Source: CAWEFA01 sp963808135 | GTDB taxonomy: Bacteria; Bacteroidota; Bacteroidia; Bacteroidales; DTGW01 | Direction of reading: 5' to 3' | Assembly (NCBI GenBank): GCA_963808135.1 | Contig: CAWEFA010000119.1 | Location: 51,119-115,118 of the forward strand | DNA: 64,000 bases | Part shown: piece by piece, positions 9,066 to 17,208 of the stretch | How positions within the stretch are numbered: position 1 is the first letter of the stretch | How the letters are laid out: the number at the start of each line of letters is the position of its first letter | Translations under genes and position numbers: made by a program | Notes under the pieces: generated by a model | What the model was told of the DNA's origin: nothing | Databases searched by the model: none | The model's input: the letters and a program-made list of their open reading frames with translations, nothing else

Positions 9066-11057
9066 CTAAACGTCTATTTTAGCGTACTTGGCATGTTTTT
9101 CAATAAATTCACGGCGCGGTGGAACTTCATCGCCCATAAGCATTGAAAAAATGCGGTCGGCCTCTGCAGCGCTTTCTATTGTAACCTGTCTCAAAGTACG
9201 GGTTTCAGGGTTCATGGTTGTGCTCCAAAGTTGTTCTGCATTCATCTCGCCCAATCCTTTGTACCGTTGAACATGAACCAATTCTCCTTTTCCTTTGCCC
9301 ATTTCTTCAATTGTAGCCAGCCGATCTTCTTCATTCCAGCAATATTTTTCCGATTTTCCTTTTTTTACCAGATAAAGCGGAGGGGTTGCAATGTAAAGAT
9401 GTCCGTTTTGGATTAGGTCGTTCATATAACGAAAAAAGAAAGTCATGATTAACGTGGTGATATGGCTTCCATCCACATCGGCATCTGTCATAATAATAAT
9501 TTTATGATAGCGGAGCTTTTGCATGTTAAGGGCTTTGGAGTCTTCTTCAGTGCCAATAGAAACGCCTAAAGCAGTAAAAATATTTAAAATTTCTTCATTT
9601 TCGAAAATCTTATGTTGCATTGCTTTTTCAACATTTAATATTTTACCGCGTAAGGGCATGATTGCCTGGAAGCGCCTGTCGCGGCCTTGTTTTGCCGTAC
9701 CGCCTGCCGAGTCGCCTTCAACAAGGTATAATTCGCTTACGGCAGGGTCTTTTTCAGAACAGTCGGCCAGTTTGCCCGGTAACCCTGAGCCCGAAAGCAC
9801 ATTTTTTCTCTGCACCATTTCGCGGGCTTTACGCGCTGCATGGCGCGCTGTTGCAGCTAAAATTACTTTACTGACAATTACTTTTGCATCTTTTGGGTTC
9901 TCTTCGAGATAATTGGCTAACTCGGAACTTACTGCAGTATCAACAGCTCCCATAACTTCGTTGTTGCCAAGCCGGGTTTTTGTTTGACCCTCGAATTGGG
10001 GTTCGGCAACTTTAACGGATATTATAGCTGTTAATCCTTCACGAAAATCATCGCCGCTAATATCAAATTTTAATTTTTGCAGCATCCCTTCTTTTTCGGC
10101 ATAAGCTTTTAAAGTTCTCGTTAAACCCCTTCTGAAACCCGCCAAATGGGTGCCGCCTTCAATAGTATTGATATTATTTACATATGAAAAAACATTTTCG
10201 GTGAATGTAGTATTGTAATGCAAGGCAATTTCAACCGGGATGTTGTTTTTTTCGGTTTCGATGTAAATACATTTTTCAATTAATTTCTCACGGTTTGAAT
10301 CGAGAAAATATACAAATTCACGAAGACCTTGTTCGGAATAAAAATGTTCGGTGCGGTATTTTAGACCTTCACCATTGGAATTTTCGTCTTTTTCACGCTT
10401 ATCGATTAAGGTCAGGTTAACGCCTTTGTTAAGATATGCAAGTTCGCGCAAACGCGATTCAAGTATCTCAAAATTATATTCCGTTGTAATAAAAATTGTT
10501 TTATCGGGTATGAAAGTAATAATTGTGCCGGTTTTATCGCTTGCACCGATTACCTTAACCTCTCCCAATGGCTTTCCAATGCTGTATTCCTGTTCGAAAA
10601 TTTTTCCTTCGCGGTGAACTTCAACTTTCAAATATGATGAAAGCGCATTTACACATGATAAACCAACGCCATGCAAACCACCGGAAACCTTATATGAATC
10701 TTTATTGAATTTTCCTCCGGCATGAAGAACCGTCATAACCACTTCAAGCGCCGATTTTTTTTCTTTTTCATGATAATCGGTTGGTATACCCCGGCCATCA
10801 TCTGTTACTGTTATAGAATTATCCTCATTAATTATTACCGTTATATTTTTGCAATATCCAACCATTGCTTCATCAATGGAATTATCCACTACTTCATAAA
10901 CAAGGTGGTGCAACCCTTTAACACTAATGTCGCCAATATACATGGCCGGCCTTTTGCGCACAGCTTCCAAACCTTCAAGCACCTGGATACTATCGGCTGA
11001 ATAATTCGATTTATCTTTTGAAAGATTGCTGTTTTCTTCTTTTTCTAACTCGCTCAT
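9066..11057 (-). CDS. gyrB: DNA gyrase subunit B
   Basis: The 663-residue ATPase subunit of DNA gyrase, close to the usual Bacteroidetes length. N-terminal GHKL ATPase motifs are present: EVVDNSIDEAMVGYC (catalytic Glu and Asn), DDGRGIP, and GGLHGVG. The transducer and TOPRIM domain follow, with YLVEGDSAGGTAKQGRDR, PLRGKILNVEKA and the acidic DADVDGSHI. The C-terminal segment (HVQRYKGLGEMNAEQLW) is complete and ends KYAKIDV. It is intact, unlike many neighbours. A Bacteroidetes -7 box lies 34 bases upstream of the ATG. Confidence 0.98.
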   Translation of the reverse strand: MSELEKEENSNLSKDKSNYSADSIQVLEGLEAVRKRPAMYIGDISVKGLHHLVYEVVDNSIDEAMVGYCKNITVIINEDNSITVTDDGRGIPTDYHEKEKKSALEVVMTVLHAGGKFNKDSYKVSGGLHGVGLSCVNALSSYLKVEVHREGKIFEQEYSIGKPLGEVKVIGASDKTGTIITFIPDKTIFITTEYNFEILESRLRELAYLNKGVNLTLIDKREKDENSNGEGLKYRTEHFYSEQGLREFVYFLDSNREKLIEKCIYIETEKNNIPVEIALHYNTTFTENVFSYVNNINTIEGGTHLAGFRRGLTRTLKAYAEKEGMLQKLKFDISGDDFREGLTAIISVKVAEPQFEGQTKTRLGNNEVMGAVDTAVSSELANYLEENPKDAKVIVSKVILAATARHAARKAREMVQRKNVLSGSGLPGKLADCSEKDPAVSELYLVEGDSAGGTAKQGRDRRFQAIMPLRGKILNVEKAMQHKIFENEEILNIFTALGVSIGTEEDSKALNMQKLRYHKIIIMTDADVDGSHITTLIMTFFFRYMNDLIQNGHLYIATPPLYLVKKGKSEKYCWNEEDRLATIEEMGKGKGELVHVQRYKGLGEMNAEQLWSTTMNPETRTLRQVTIESAAEADRIFSMLMGDEVPPRREFIEKHAKYAKIDV

Positions 11058-11090
11058 TTATAAATAATTTATTATAATAACTATGTTTTA

Positions 11091-11098
11091 CAAATATA
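11091..11098 (-). promoter_or_regulatory. Bacteroidetes-type -7 box upstream of gyrB
   Basis: On the minus strand this reads TATATTTG, an exact match to the Bacteroidetes sigma-ABfr -7 consensus TAnnTTTG, placed 34-41 bases before the gyrB ATG. No convincing -33 TTG was found at ideal spacing. Confidence 0.5.
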
Positions 11099-11280
11099 CT
11101 ATTAAATAATAATACCCCTAAGGTAATATTTGGAAGTATTCTCAATGTTTTTTTAACAAATGATTAACATTTTTATTTTTATTTCGTATAACCAGCTTTT
11201 AGCAAAAAACTTTCAAATTCATTTAAAGAGATCTTCAGTTCAAAAATCTAATGCAACTTTGTTAGACAACAAGTTGCAAT

Positions 11281-12297
11281 ATGAAGAAATATGAACGGTT
11301 GACAATTTTAGAAAGGGTACAAATTGAATCTTATTTGAAGGTTGGCAAATCACAAATCGAGATTGCCCAATTGATTGACAGGCCAAAATGTACTATCAGC
11401 CGGGAAATAAAGAGGAACTCGGCTTCAGTGTATAAAGCAGAAATAGCAGATTTCCTTTATAAATTAAAGAGCAAGCACAAACATAAAGGGAACAAAATCC
11501 AAGGTTATCCTTTGTTGGAATATTATATCTTTCTGAGGTTAAAGCAAGGTTGGTCACCAGAACAAATAGCCAACCGGCTTCAAAAAACCAAGTCAAGCAA
11601 CAAACACATGCAAGTATCGCACGAGACCATTTACAGTTACATTTATTTGAAAACAAAGGGGGCATTGCGCAAAGAGTTGATAAGCTATTTGCGACAGGAA
11701 AAGAGTGTACGCAAACGTCCTGAGAAACGGTCAAAAGAACCAAAGATACTTGACAGGATAAGTATTGATGAACGCCCGGCAGAAGTAGCTGATAGGATTA
11801 TACCCGGCCATTGGGAAAGCGATTTGATAATCGGCAAAGACAATAAAAGCTGCATAGGTACGATTGTAGAACGGACAACGCGATATGTCATTATAGTAAA
11901 ATTAAAAGATAAAAGTACACGGACAGTCCGCAATGCTTTTGCCCAGGAACTAAAAGAACTGCCTACATACATGCGAAAATCGACCACCCATGACAATGGC
12001 ACGGAAATGGCCAGCCACAAGTTGTTTACCAAAGATACCCAAATGAAAGTTTACTTTGCCCATCCATATAGCCCATGGGAACGGGGCACAAACGAAAACA
12101 CAAACATGTTGATACGCGATTTTTTTCCAAAAGGCACAGATTTTAATACCATACCATCTGGCAAGATCAAACATGTACAAGAATTGCTTAATAACAGGCC
12201 CCGAAAGACATTGGACTGGTCAACACCAAATGAATTGTTCAATGAATATATCTTGAGGGGCAAAGCCGGGACAACTTATACAAAAAATGTCATATGA
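11281..12297 (+). CDS. IS30-family transposase
   Basis: An intact 338-residue DDE transposase. The N-terminal helix-turn-helix (YERLTILERVQIESYL ... SQIEIAQLIDRPKCTISREI) is characteristic of IS30. The catalytic core contains GHWESDLIIGK (first Asp), STTHDNGTEMASH (second Asp) and SPWERGTNENTN (Glu), then the typical NNRPRKTLDWSTPNELF close to the C-terminus. All three catalytic acids are present, so the element may be active. Confidence 0.95.
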   Translation: MKKYERLTILERVQIESYLKVGKSQIEIAQLIDRPKCTISREIKRNSASVYKAEIADFLYKLKSKHKHKGNKIQGYPLLEYYIFLRLKQGWSPEQIANRLQKTKSSNKHMQVSHETIYSYIYLKTKGALRKELISYLRQEKSVRKRPEKRSKEPKILDRISIDERPAEVADRIIPGHWESDLIIGKDNKSCIGTIVERTTRYVIIVKLKDKSTRTVRNAFAQELKELPTYMRKSTTHDNGTEMASHKLFTKDTQMKVYFAHPYSPWERGTNENTNMLIRDFFPKGTDFNTIPSGKIKHVQELLNNRPRKTLDWSTPNELFNEYILRGKAGTTYTKNVI

Positions 12298-12309
12298 TGC
12301 TGATGATGT

Positions 12310-12390
12310 CCTGTTGGAACGGGTAATAACCCCGGAACGGCATTATGAAATTAACACAAAACTTATTGGGGTTATTCTCGTTTCAACAGG
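12310..12390 (+). terminator. Long imperfect hairpin downstream of the IS30 transposase
   Basis: CCTGTTGGAACGGGTAATAACCCC (12310-12333) pairs with a near-complement at 12368-12390 (about 21 of 24 positions), with a loop of about 34 bases. It lies 12 bases after the transposase stop, inside the element. It may terminate the transposase mRNA or shield the element from read-through. Confidence 0.5.
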
Positions 12391-12579
12391 AGAAAAGTAT
12401 TATAAAATATATTATAAAAAAGATTGTAAAATTTAAAAAAATGACTATTATTACAGTGTAAATATTAATCCTAATAGTTGCATTAGATACTTGAATGTAA
12501 GGATTGAATTTTAAATATTAAAAAAATGTTTTTAATATTAGATATTATATAGATTAAAAAATTAATAAGTTCTTTTACA

Positions 12580-12587
12580 TATATTTG
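12580..12587 (+). promoter_or_regulatory. Probable -7 box for the IS5-type transposase
   Basis: TATATTTG matches the Bacteroidetes TAnnTTTG consensus and lies 22 bases before the transposase ATG, inside the element. Confidence 0.4.
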
Positions 12588-12608
12588 TAACCCATAGACA
12601 CAATAACT

Positions 12609-13512
12609 ATGGGATTAAAAGTTGACAAAGTAAGAAGGAATCCCGTTCAATTTCTTAGCCTCACAGGGTTTAATCCAGATGAGTTTGATGAATTGGCATT
12701 AGAATTCCGAAATGAATGGGAACAATATTCCAATCATTTCACTTTAGAAGGAAAACCTCGACAACGAATAGCATTACCTAAATCAACAAGTGTTTTACCG
12801 GGCGTTCAGGACAAATTATTGTTTATATTAGTGTACCTAAAAACGTTTCCTTTACAAGAACTTCAGGCTGCTACTTTTTCGATGAACCAACCTCAAGCCA
12901 ATTTTTGGGTACATCTTTTAAGCCCAATTCTTGGCAAAACTCTTAAAAGGCTTAAAGAAATACCTGAACGAAACAATCAAAAGCTGGAACAGCTATTGAA
13001 AGATTGCCCTGACATATTGCTTGATCGAGTAGAAAGGAGTATTCAACGGCCACTAAATGCTGAGCAGCAACAAGACTGCTACAGTGGTAAAAAAAACTCA
13101 TAGTGTCAAGAACAACATTCTTTCACTGCCCGATCGCCGAATTTTGTTCCTGAGCCGAACCTACAATGGTAGCGTACACGATAAGAAAATTTGTGACGAC
13201 CAGCCGCTAACCTTTCCAAAAGGAATAAACTTGTGGCAAGATACTGGCTTTGTAGGTCACTATCCTGAAGGAGTCAATATCCGAATGCCAAGCAAAAAGC
13301 CCAAAGGCAAGGAGTTGTCTAAAGAACAAAAACAGAAGAACCGGGAAATATCCAGGTTTAGGGTACTTGTCGAACACGCTATATGCGGAGCTAAGCGTTG
13401 CCGAATTATCAAAGAACGTTTACGTTGTCACAAGTTTGAATTCGATGATCTGATAATGGAACTCGCTTGTGGGTTACATAATTTTAGAATAACTATGAAA
13501 TGTGTCGCATAA
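12609..13512 (+). CDS. IS5-type transposase, split by frameshift at an A8 run
   Basis: About 300 residues in two frames. The first frame (12609-13103) has the N-terminal helical domain and LLDRVERSIQRP, which corresponds to the first catalytic Asp region (relatives read DGTExPIQRP). The second frame carries VKNNILSLPDRRILFLS, GSVHDKKICDD, the second Asp in WQDTGFVGHYP, and the Glu in VEHAICGAKRCRII. The frames join at eight consecutive A residues (13089-13096); with seven As the two parts form one continuous protein (YSGKKTHSVKN). This could be a sequencing error, a true inactivating slip, or transcriptional slippage of the kind some insertion sequences use. Confidence 0.8.
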
Positions 13513-13580
13513 ATCAATTAATCTATATAATGTCTATTTATTAATAAATTAACTTTGTTTAACAAAAAATTAACAGGCAA

Positions 13581-14492
13581 ATGAAAGCAAATATTTTTTT
13601 AACTTTTTTGTTTTTGGCTTCTTATAGTGTGCAAATTTATTGCCAAAAAGGAGAAAGTGGGTTTAAAAAACTTAGTATTCCTGATAGTGGGAAAAGTGTT
13701 CAGTATCGTGGCTATGGCGATCCTTTAAAAGGATTAGATATTGCCAAAGCAAAGAAAAATATTGCCACAGGAGATTATTATGCCCTGATAATTGGTATTG
13801 ACAAATATCAGGGCGAATGGCCGCAGCTTAAAAATGCAGTGAACGATGCGCGTGGTATCTCGGATGTCCTCAAGAAAAATTACGACTTTCATAAAATTAT
13901 TACGTTGTACGATAACCAGGCTACCCGTTCCGATATTATTAAATCATTTGAATGGCTTGTTAGCAATGTGAAAGATTCGGATAATGTTTTTGTTTTTTAT
14001 TCAGGTCATGGCGATTTTAAGCAAGCGCTAAATAAAGGATATTGGGTGCCGGTTGATGCTAACTCGCTATCAACGGCTCAATATATTTCCAATTCCGATA
14101 TACAGACATTTTTAGGTGGCATTAAAGCCAAACACACTTTACTTGTTTCCGATGCCTGTTTCAGCGGTGATTTATTCAGGGGTAAAACTGTTACCGTACC
14201 GTTTGAAAACTCAGACAAATATTATCAAAAAGTTTATAGTTTGTCATCCCGACAGGCGCTTACTTCAGGTGGAATAGAGCCTGTAGCTGATGGAGGTAAA
14301 GACGGTCATTCCATTTTTACCTATTATTTAATTAAAGCTTTTGAAAATAACCAAAGCAAATTTTTCGATGCTTATCAGCTTTATGAAAATCTAAGAGTAC
14401 CCGTAATTAATAATTCTGAACAAACTCCGTTTTTTAATCCTATCAAAAATACCGGTGACGAAGGCGGGCAATTTATATTTATTAAAAAATAA
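13581..14492 (+). CDS. Secreted caspase-like (peptidase C14) protein
   Basis: A 303-residue caspase-fold cysteine peptidase with a signal peptide (ANIFLTFLFLASYSVQIYCQ). The catalytic His lies in VFYSGHGD and the catalytic Cys in LVSDACFSGDLF. The p20-like core begins YYALIIGIDKYQGEWPQLKNAVNDA and includes ISDVLKKNYDF. The C-terminal part (YQLYENLRVPVINNSEQTPFF) resembles bacterial metacaspase/orthocaspase relatives. The signal peptide implies export to the periplasm or beyond rather than a cytoplasmic suicide enzyme. It lies immediately downstream of two insertion sequences; three small secreted or membrane protein genes follow on the same strand. Confidence 0.88.
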   Translation: MKANIFLTFLFLASYSVQIYCQKGESGFKKLSIPDSGKSVQYRGYGDPLKGLDIAKAKKNIATGDYYALIIGIDKYQGEWPQLKNAVNDARGISDVLKKNYDFHKIITLYDNQATRSDIIKSFEWLVSNVKDSDNVFVFYSGHGDFKQALNKGYWVPVDANSLSTAQYISNSDIQTFLGGIKAKHTLLVSDACFSGDLFRGKTVTVPFENSDKYYQKVYSLSSRQALTSGGIEPVADGGKDGHSIFTYYLIKAFENNQSKFFDAYQLYENLRVPVINNSEQTPFFNPIKNTGDEGGQFIFIKK

Positions 14493-14623
14493 TTTTGAAG
14501 CATGAATCTTTTTGCTGTTTTTAAAAATTAAACCCAAAAAATGGCGATGAAGGTTTTATCCCTATGCTTTTAAATATTTACCGCTTACCTTAAGGGATGG
14601 GGCAGCGCTAATAAATTAACCTT

Positions 14624-15331
14624 ATGAAAAACTATTTATTTTTAAGTCTCTTATTTATTGTATTGATTCTTGGAAACAATAGCACAAAAGAGTCGACTTC
14701 AACAAGTTCTGCTCCGGTGGCATCTTTTACAATTAGTGGAACACTTGCCGTCAACTCTACAATTACTTTTAACAACCATTCATCTAATGCTACATCGTAT
14801 GTTTGGACTTTTGGGGATGGAGGTAGCTCCACAGATCAAAATCCTACACACACTTATACAACTGCGGGATCGTATACAGTAATATTAACAGCGACCGGCA
14901 ATGGCGGCAACAGCACGGCAACACAAACTATTACAATTGTGGCATCACTTTCAGGAAACTGGAGTGGAACAATGACTTTTAGCTCTAACGGGGATTCATA
15001 TGCCTTTAATATGGTTATTAGCCAACAATCGGATAATTCATTGACCGGGAGTTTTGTGTTTTCAGATGGTTCGGGTTATACAACGTTACTATCAGGAAGT
15101 AAGCTTACCGGTTCAACAGTTCTGATAGAATGGATGCTTGAGACTTATGAAATTATCTTTAATGGCACTGCCAATTCATCATATAATTACATGAACGGCA
15201 CTTTTTCCAGTCAGGGTGTTTCAATGGGGACATGGTATGCATCTAAGACTTCAAAAAAAGCTTCGGCAATCAACTTTTTAGGCGCCGGAAAATCAACAAT
15301 TGCTGCGAAATTGTTGAACCAGTTAAAATAA
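14624..15331 (+). CDS. PKD-domain secreted protein
   Basis: 235 residues. The N-terminal hydrophobic segment (YLFLSLLFIVLILG) resembles a lipoprotein signal, but the lipobox Cys is replaced by Asn (LILGNNS). A PKD domain follows (about residues 30-110) with YVWTFGDGGSSTDQNPTHTY and GSYTVILTATGNGG. The remaining half is a beta-rich domain (LSGNWSGTMTFSSNGDSY) like small lipocalin-type domains in Bacteroidetes surface proteins. PKD domains usually serve in adhesion or as spacers. It follows the caspase-like gene by 131 bases. Confidence 0.75.
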   Translation: MKNYLFLSLLFIVLILGNNSTKESTSTSSAPVASFTISGTLAVNSTITFNNHSSNATSYVWTFGDGGSSTDQNPTHTYTTAGSYTVILTATGNGGNSTATQTITIVASLSGNWSGTMTFSSNGDSYAFNMVISQQSDNSLTGSFVFSDGSGYTTLLSGSKLTGSTVLIEWMLETYEIIFNGTANSSYNYMNGTFSSQGVSMGTWYASKTSKKASAINFLGAGKSTIAAKLLNQLK

Positions 15332-15344
15332 AAGTTAATAACAT

Positions 15345-15406
15345 AATATTAGAAAGGGACATTTGAATCAGTTAAAAAATACTGTTCGGGAGTCCCTTTC
15401 AATATT
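15345..15406 (+). terminator. Hairpin after the PKD gene
   Basis: GAAAGGGAC (15352-15360) pairs with GTCCCTTTC (15392-15400), extended by flanking AATATT arms (15345-15350 and 15401-15406), giving a 15-bp stem with one bulge. It lies 14 bases beyond the stop codon. It is a likely transcription end or mRNA-stabilising structure. Confidence 0.5.
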
Positions 15407-15426
15407 AAATATAATTTAAAATTATT

Positions 15427-15527
15427 ATGAAACCCACATATTAAATAAGTATAACACAAAGATCGGATGAATAAAAAATCAGCAAACATAAAAAATAATT
15501 TAATGCTGAGACATGTGGGTCTCACCC
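15427..15527 (+). ncRNA. Putative structured 5' leader element, copy 1
   Basis: ACCCACAT (from 15432) pairs with ATGTGGGT (15510-15517). Inside this outer stem TCAGCA (from 15479) pairs with TGCTGA. Directly after the outer stem comes CTCACCCGGCC. A second element of similar layout, but with different bases in both stem arms, lies at 46002-46076; both precede genes for exported proteins. Here the downstream gene is the collagen-like lipoprotein. I do not recognise a known riboswitch family. Confidence 0.4.
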
Positions 15528-15554
15528 GGCCTTTGAAAATTAAATTTTATTCGG

Positions 15555-16124
15555 ATGAAAACGATTAAACAATTAACAGGTATATTAATTTTATTGGTCG
15601 CCATATGTTCATGCGAAGGCCCGGAAGGCCCGGAAGGCCCGGAAGGCCCACAGGGTACACAAGGACAGCAAGGACAGCAAGGTTATCAAGGGCTACAAGG
15701 CACTCAGGGAAATGCAAATGTTACGTGTGAAACTTTTGACATATATTCAACTAATTGGAATACTGCATCCGATAGCTCACTTTATGTTACTTTAAATGCC
15801 GCCGTTGTAACTAGTAATATTGTAAGTAACGGTATAGTTAAGGTTTTTATGAACCTTTCAATAAATGATACCATATGGTACAACCTTCCTTATACTTTTA
15901 TTTACACTAGTCCTTCTAATTATTTTACAATTTATAATTATGTTTACTGGCCTAATAAAGTTCAATTATCAAAGTATGCCAGCAACGGAACAAAACCAGT
16001 TACTCCGGGTGATAGAAATTTTAAAGTAATAGCAGTTGCAGGAAATGCTTATTCAGGTAAAAAATCGCTTAATTGGAATAATTATTCAGAAATTAAAAAA
16101 GCATTCCCGAAAATTGTTAAATAA
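15555..16124 (+). CDS. Collagen-like repeat lipoprotein
   Basis: 189 residues. A lipoprotein signal (ILILLVAICSC) is followed at once by about eleven uninterrupted Gly-X-Y triplets (EGPEGPEGPEGPQGTQGQQG and onward), then a globular C-terminal domain of about 130 residues with YVTLNAAVVTSNIVSNGIV and repeated aromatic positions. Collagen-like bacterial proteins form trimeric stalks, so a surface-anchored fibre with a globular head is a reasonable inference. Pro appears in the Y position of only the first triplets; later triplets are Gln-rich. Confidence 0.8.
   Translation: MKTIKQLTGILILLVAICSCEGPEGPEGPEGPQGTQGQQGQQGYQGLQGTQGNANVTCETFDIYSTNWNTASDSSLYVTLNAAVVTSNIVSNGIVKVFMNLSINDTIWYNLPYTFIYTSPSNYFTIYNYVYWPNKVQLSKYASNGTKPVTPGDRNFKVIAVAGNAYSGKKSLNWNNYSEIKKAFPKIVK
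15615..15650 (+). repeat. 9-base tandem repeat encoding Gly-X-Y triplets
   Basis: Four near-perfect tandem copies of GAAGGCCCG, the last one diverging, encode EGP units. It is GC-rich against an AT-rich background. The 9-base unit keeps the frame, so changes in copy number would alter only stalk length. Confidence 0.75.
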
Positions 16125-16150
16125 TTGACAACCTATTTAAATTATAAGTT

Positions 16151-16909
16151 ATGTTGAAAATTGTATGTTTTTACATTTTAATATTTCTTTTTATCAATGA
16201 AATCGTGATGTACGCAAAGGAAGTACAGGTTGAAAAAGTTGAATTCAATTTTATAGGAAAAAAAATTGTTGTTAATTACAATATCGCCAATTTTAAACCA
16301 ACAGAAAGGTTTAAATTAAGCCTTTATTTCGTAACTGATAACAATGATACGATTTTGCCGGTTTCACTCACCGGCGATATAAATAATATAAAAGGCGGAA
16401 TTGGTAAAATTATAACATGGGACTTTTTACAGGACAATGCAAAAATTAATAATGTTAATATAAAAGCTGTAGTTAAAATTGCAGCTATTTCCGAAGAACC
16501 GGGAAACCCTTCCAATGCCTTGTTGTCGTTACTTGTTCCAGGCCTTGGTGACAGATATGTATCAAATCCGAGAAAAGCAATAATAAAACCTTATTTTGTT
16601 ACAATTTTGGCTTATGGTTTTATTGGCGCCGGTATATATAATAGCATTGTAAAAAGTTTCTATGATTATGACCAACGTCATGCAATTGTAGCGGTTGATA
16701 TTCAAAATTTCAAGAATAAAGCTAATACAGCTGCTTTATATTCAAATATTTATAACGGTATTGGCGCTGCTATATGGGGATCGGATATAATTTATGTTTT
16801 ATTGAAAAGCGAAAAAAAGAGCAATAATAAAGCAAAATTATCTCTGACTCCGATAGTGAATCCTTATCCAAATGGATTAATAGCTTTTTCCGCTAAAATA
16901 ACATTTTAA
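16151..16909 (+). CDS. Membrane-associated protein of unknown function
   Basis: 252 residues. An N-terminal signal or anchor (IVCFYILIFLFINEIVMYA) precedes a beta-rich extracytoplasmic domain (about residues 25-120: VEFNFIGKKIVVNYNIANFK, LPVSLTGDIN). A hydrophobic region follows, containing LLSLLVPGLGDRYV, a PGLG motif common in small Bacteroidetes membrane proteins, and two probable transmembrane helices (about 145-165 and 195-215). It starts 26 bases after the collagen-like gene and is probably co-transcribed. Specific function unknown. Confidence 0.6.
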   Translation: MLKIVCFYILIFLFINEIVMYAKEVQVEKVEFNFIGKKIVVNYNIANFKPTERFKLSLYFVTDNNDTILPVSLTGDINNIKGGIGKIITWDFLQDNAKINNVNIKAVVKIAAISEEPGNPSNALLSLLVPGLGDRYVSNPRKAIIKPYFVTILAYGFIGAGIYNSIVKSFYDYDQRHAIVAVDIQNFKNKANTAALYSNIYNGIGAAIWGSDIIYVLLKSEKKSNNKAKLSLTPIVNPYPNGLIAFSAKITF

Positions 16910-17208
16910 TAAAGCACAAATCAGATGTGATTTTATTAAAAAAACACTTTTATTTTTCCTCTAAATTTAATTGTCCTTAATACTTATAACAATAAGAACT
17001 TACTTCAAATTGAAGATTTTTACCAGCCAAAGATAAAATTTTTATGAAAAATTTGTACTTTAGTGTATTAGTAGCAGAAAAATTGGGCTCAGGTTATTAG
17101 GCTTGTAATAAAAGCAAAACCTAATAAGCTTTTTAGGTTGTTTAGCTTTACTGACCGATTTTACACACTGAAATTTTTTTTGCTTTGAAGTATGTTAATA
17201 TTCTATAA

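Larger units (their letters stand above)
11246..12488 (+). mobile_element. IS30-family insertion sequence
   Basis: The element is bounded by a 13-bp perfect inverted repeat: ATCTAATGCAACT at 11246-11258 and its complement at 12476-12488. One full transposase gene lies inside. Just inside the left end, TGCAACTT and AAGTTGCA (11252-11279) form a hairpin immediately before the start codon. No target duplication could be assigned with confidence. Only 50 bases separate it from the next insertion sequence. Confidence 0.75.
12539..13536 (+). mobile_element. IS5-type (DDE_Tnp_4) insertion sequence
   Basis: Imperfect terminal inverted repeats: TAGATATTATATAGATTAA at 12539-12557, and on the other strand TAGACATTATATAGATTAA at 13518-13536, with one mismatch in 19. 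The single transposase gene between them is split by a frameshift in an A-run. The caspase-like gene starts 45 bases after the right end, so its promoter may be partly built from the element's end. Confidence 0.7.

Noticed and set aside
9523..9912. Plus-strand open frame of 129 codons inside gyrB
   Set aside because: Antisense to the strongly conserved gyrB TOPRIM region; a shadow frame.
11396..12263. Several minus-strand open frames inside the IS30 transposase
   Set aside because: They run opposite an intact, clearly conserved transposase and show no domain signal.
15280..15330. Walker A-like GAGKSTIA at the end of the PKD protein
   Set aside because: It lacks the first Gly of GxxxxGK[ST], sits in the last residues of an exported protein and has no Walker B; chance match or a residue of frame drift.
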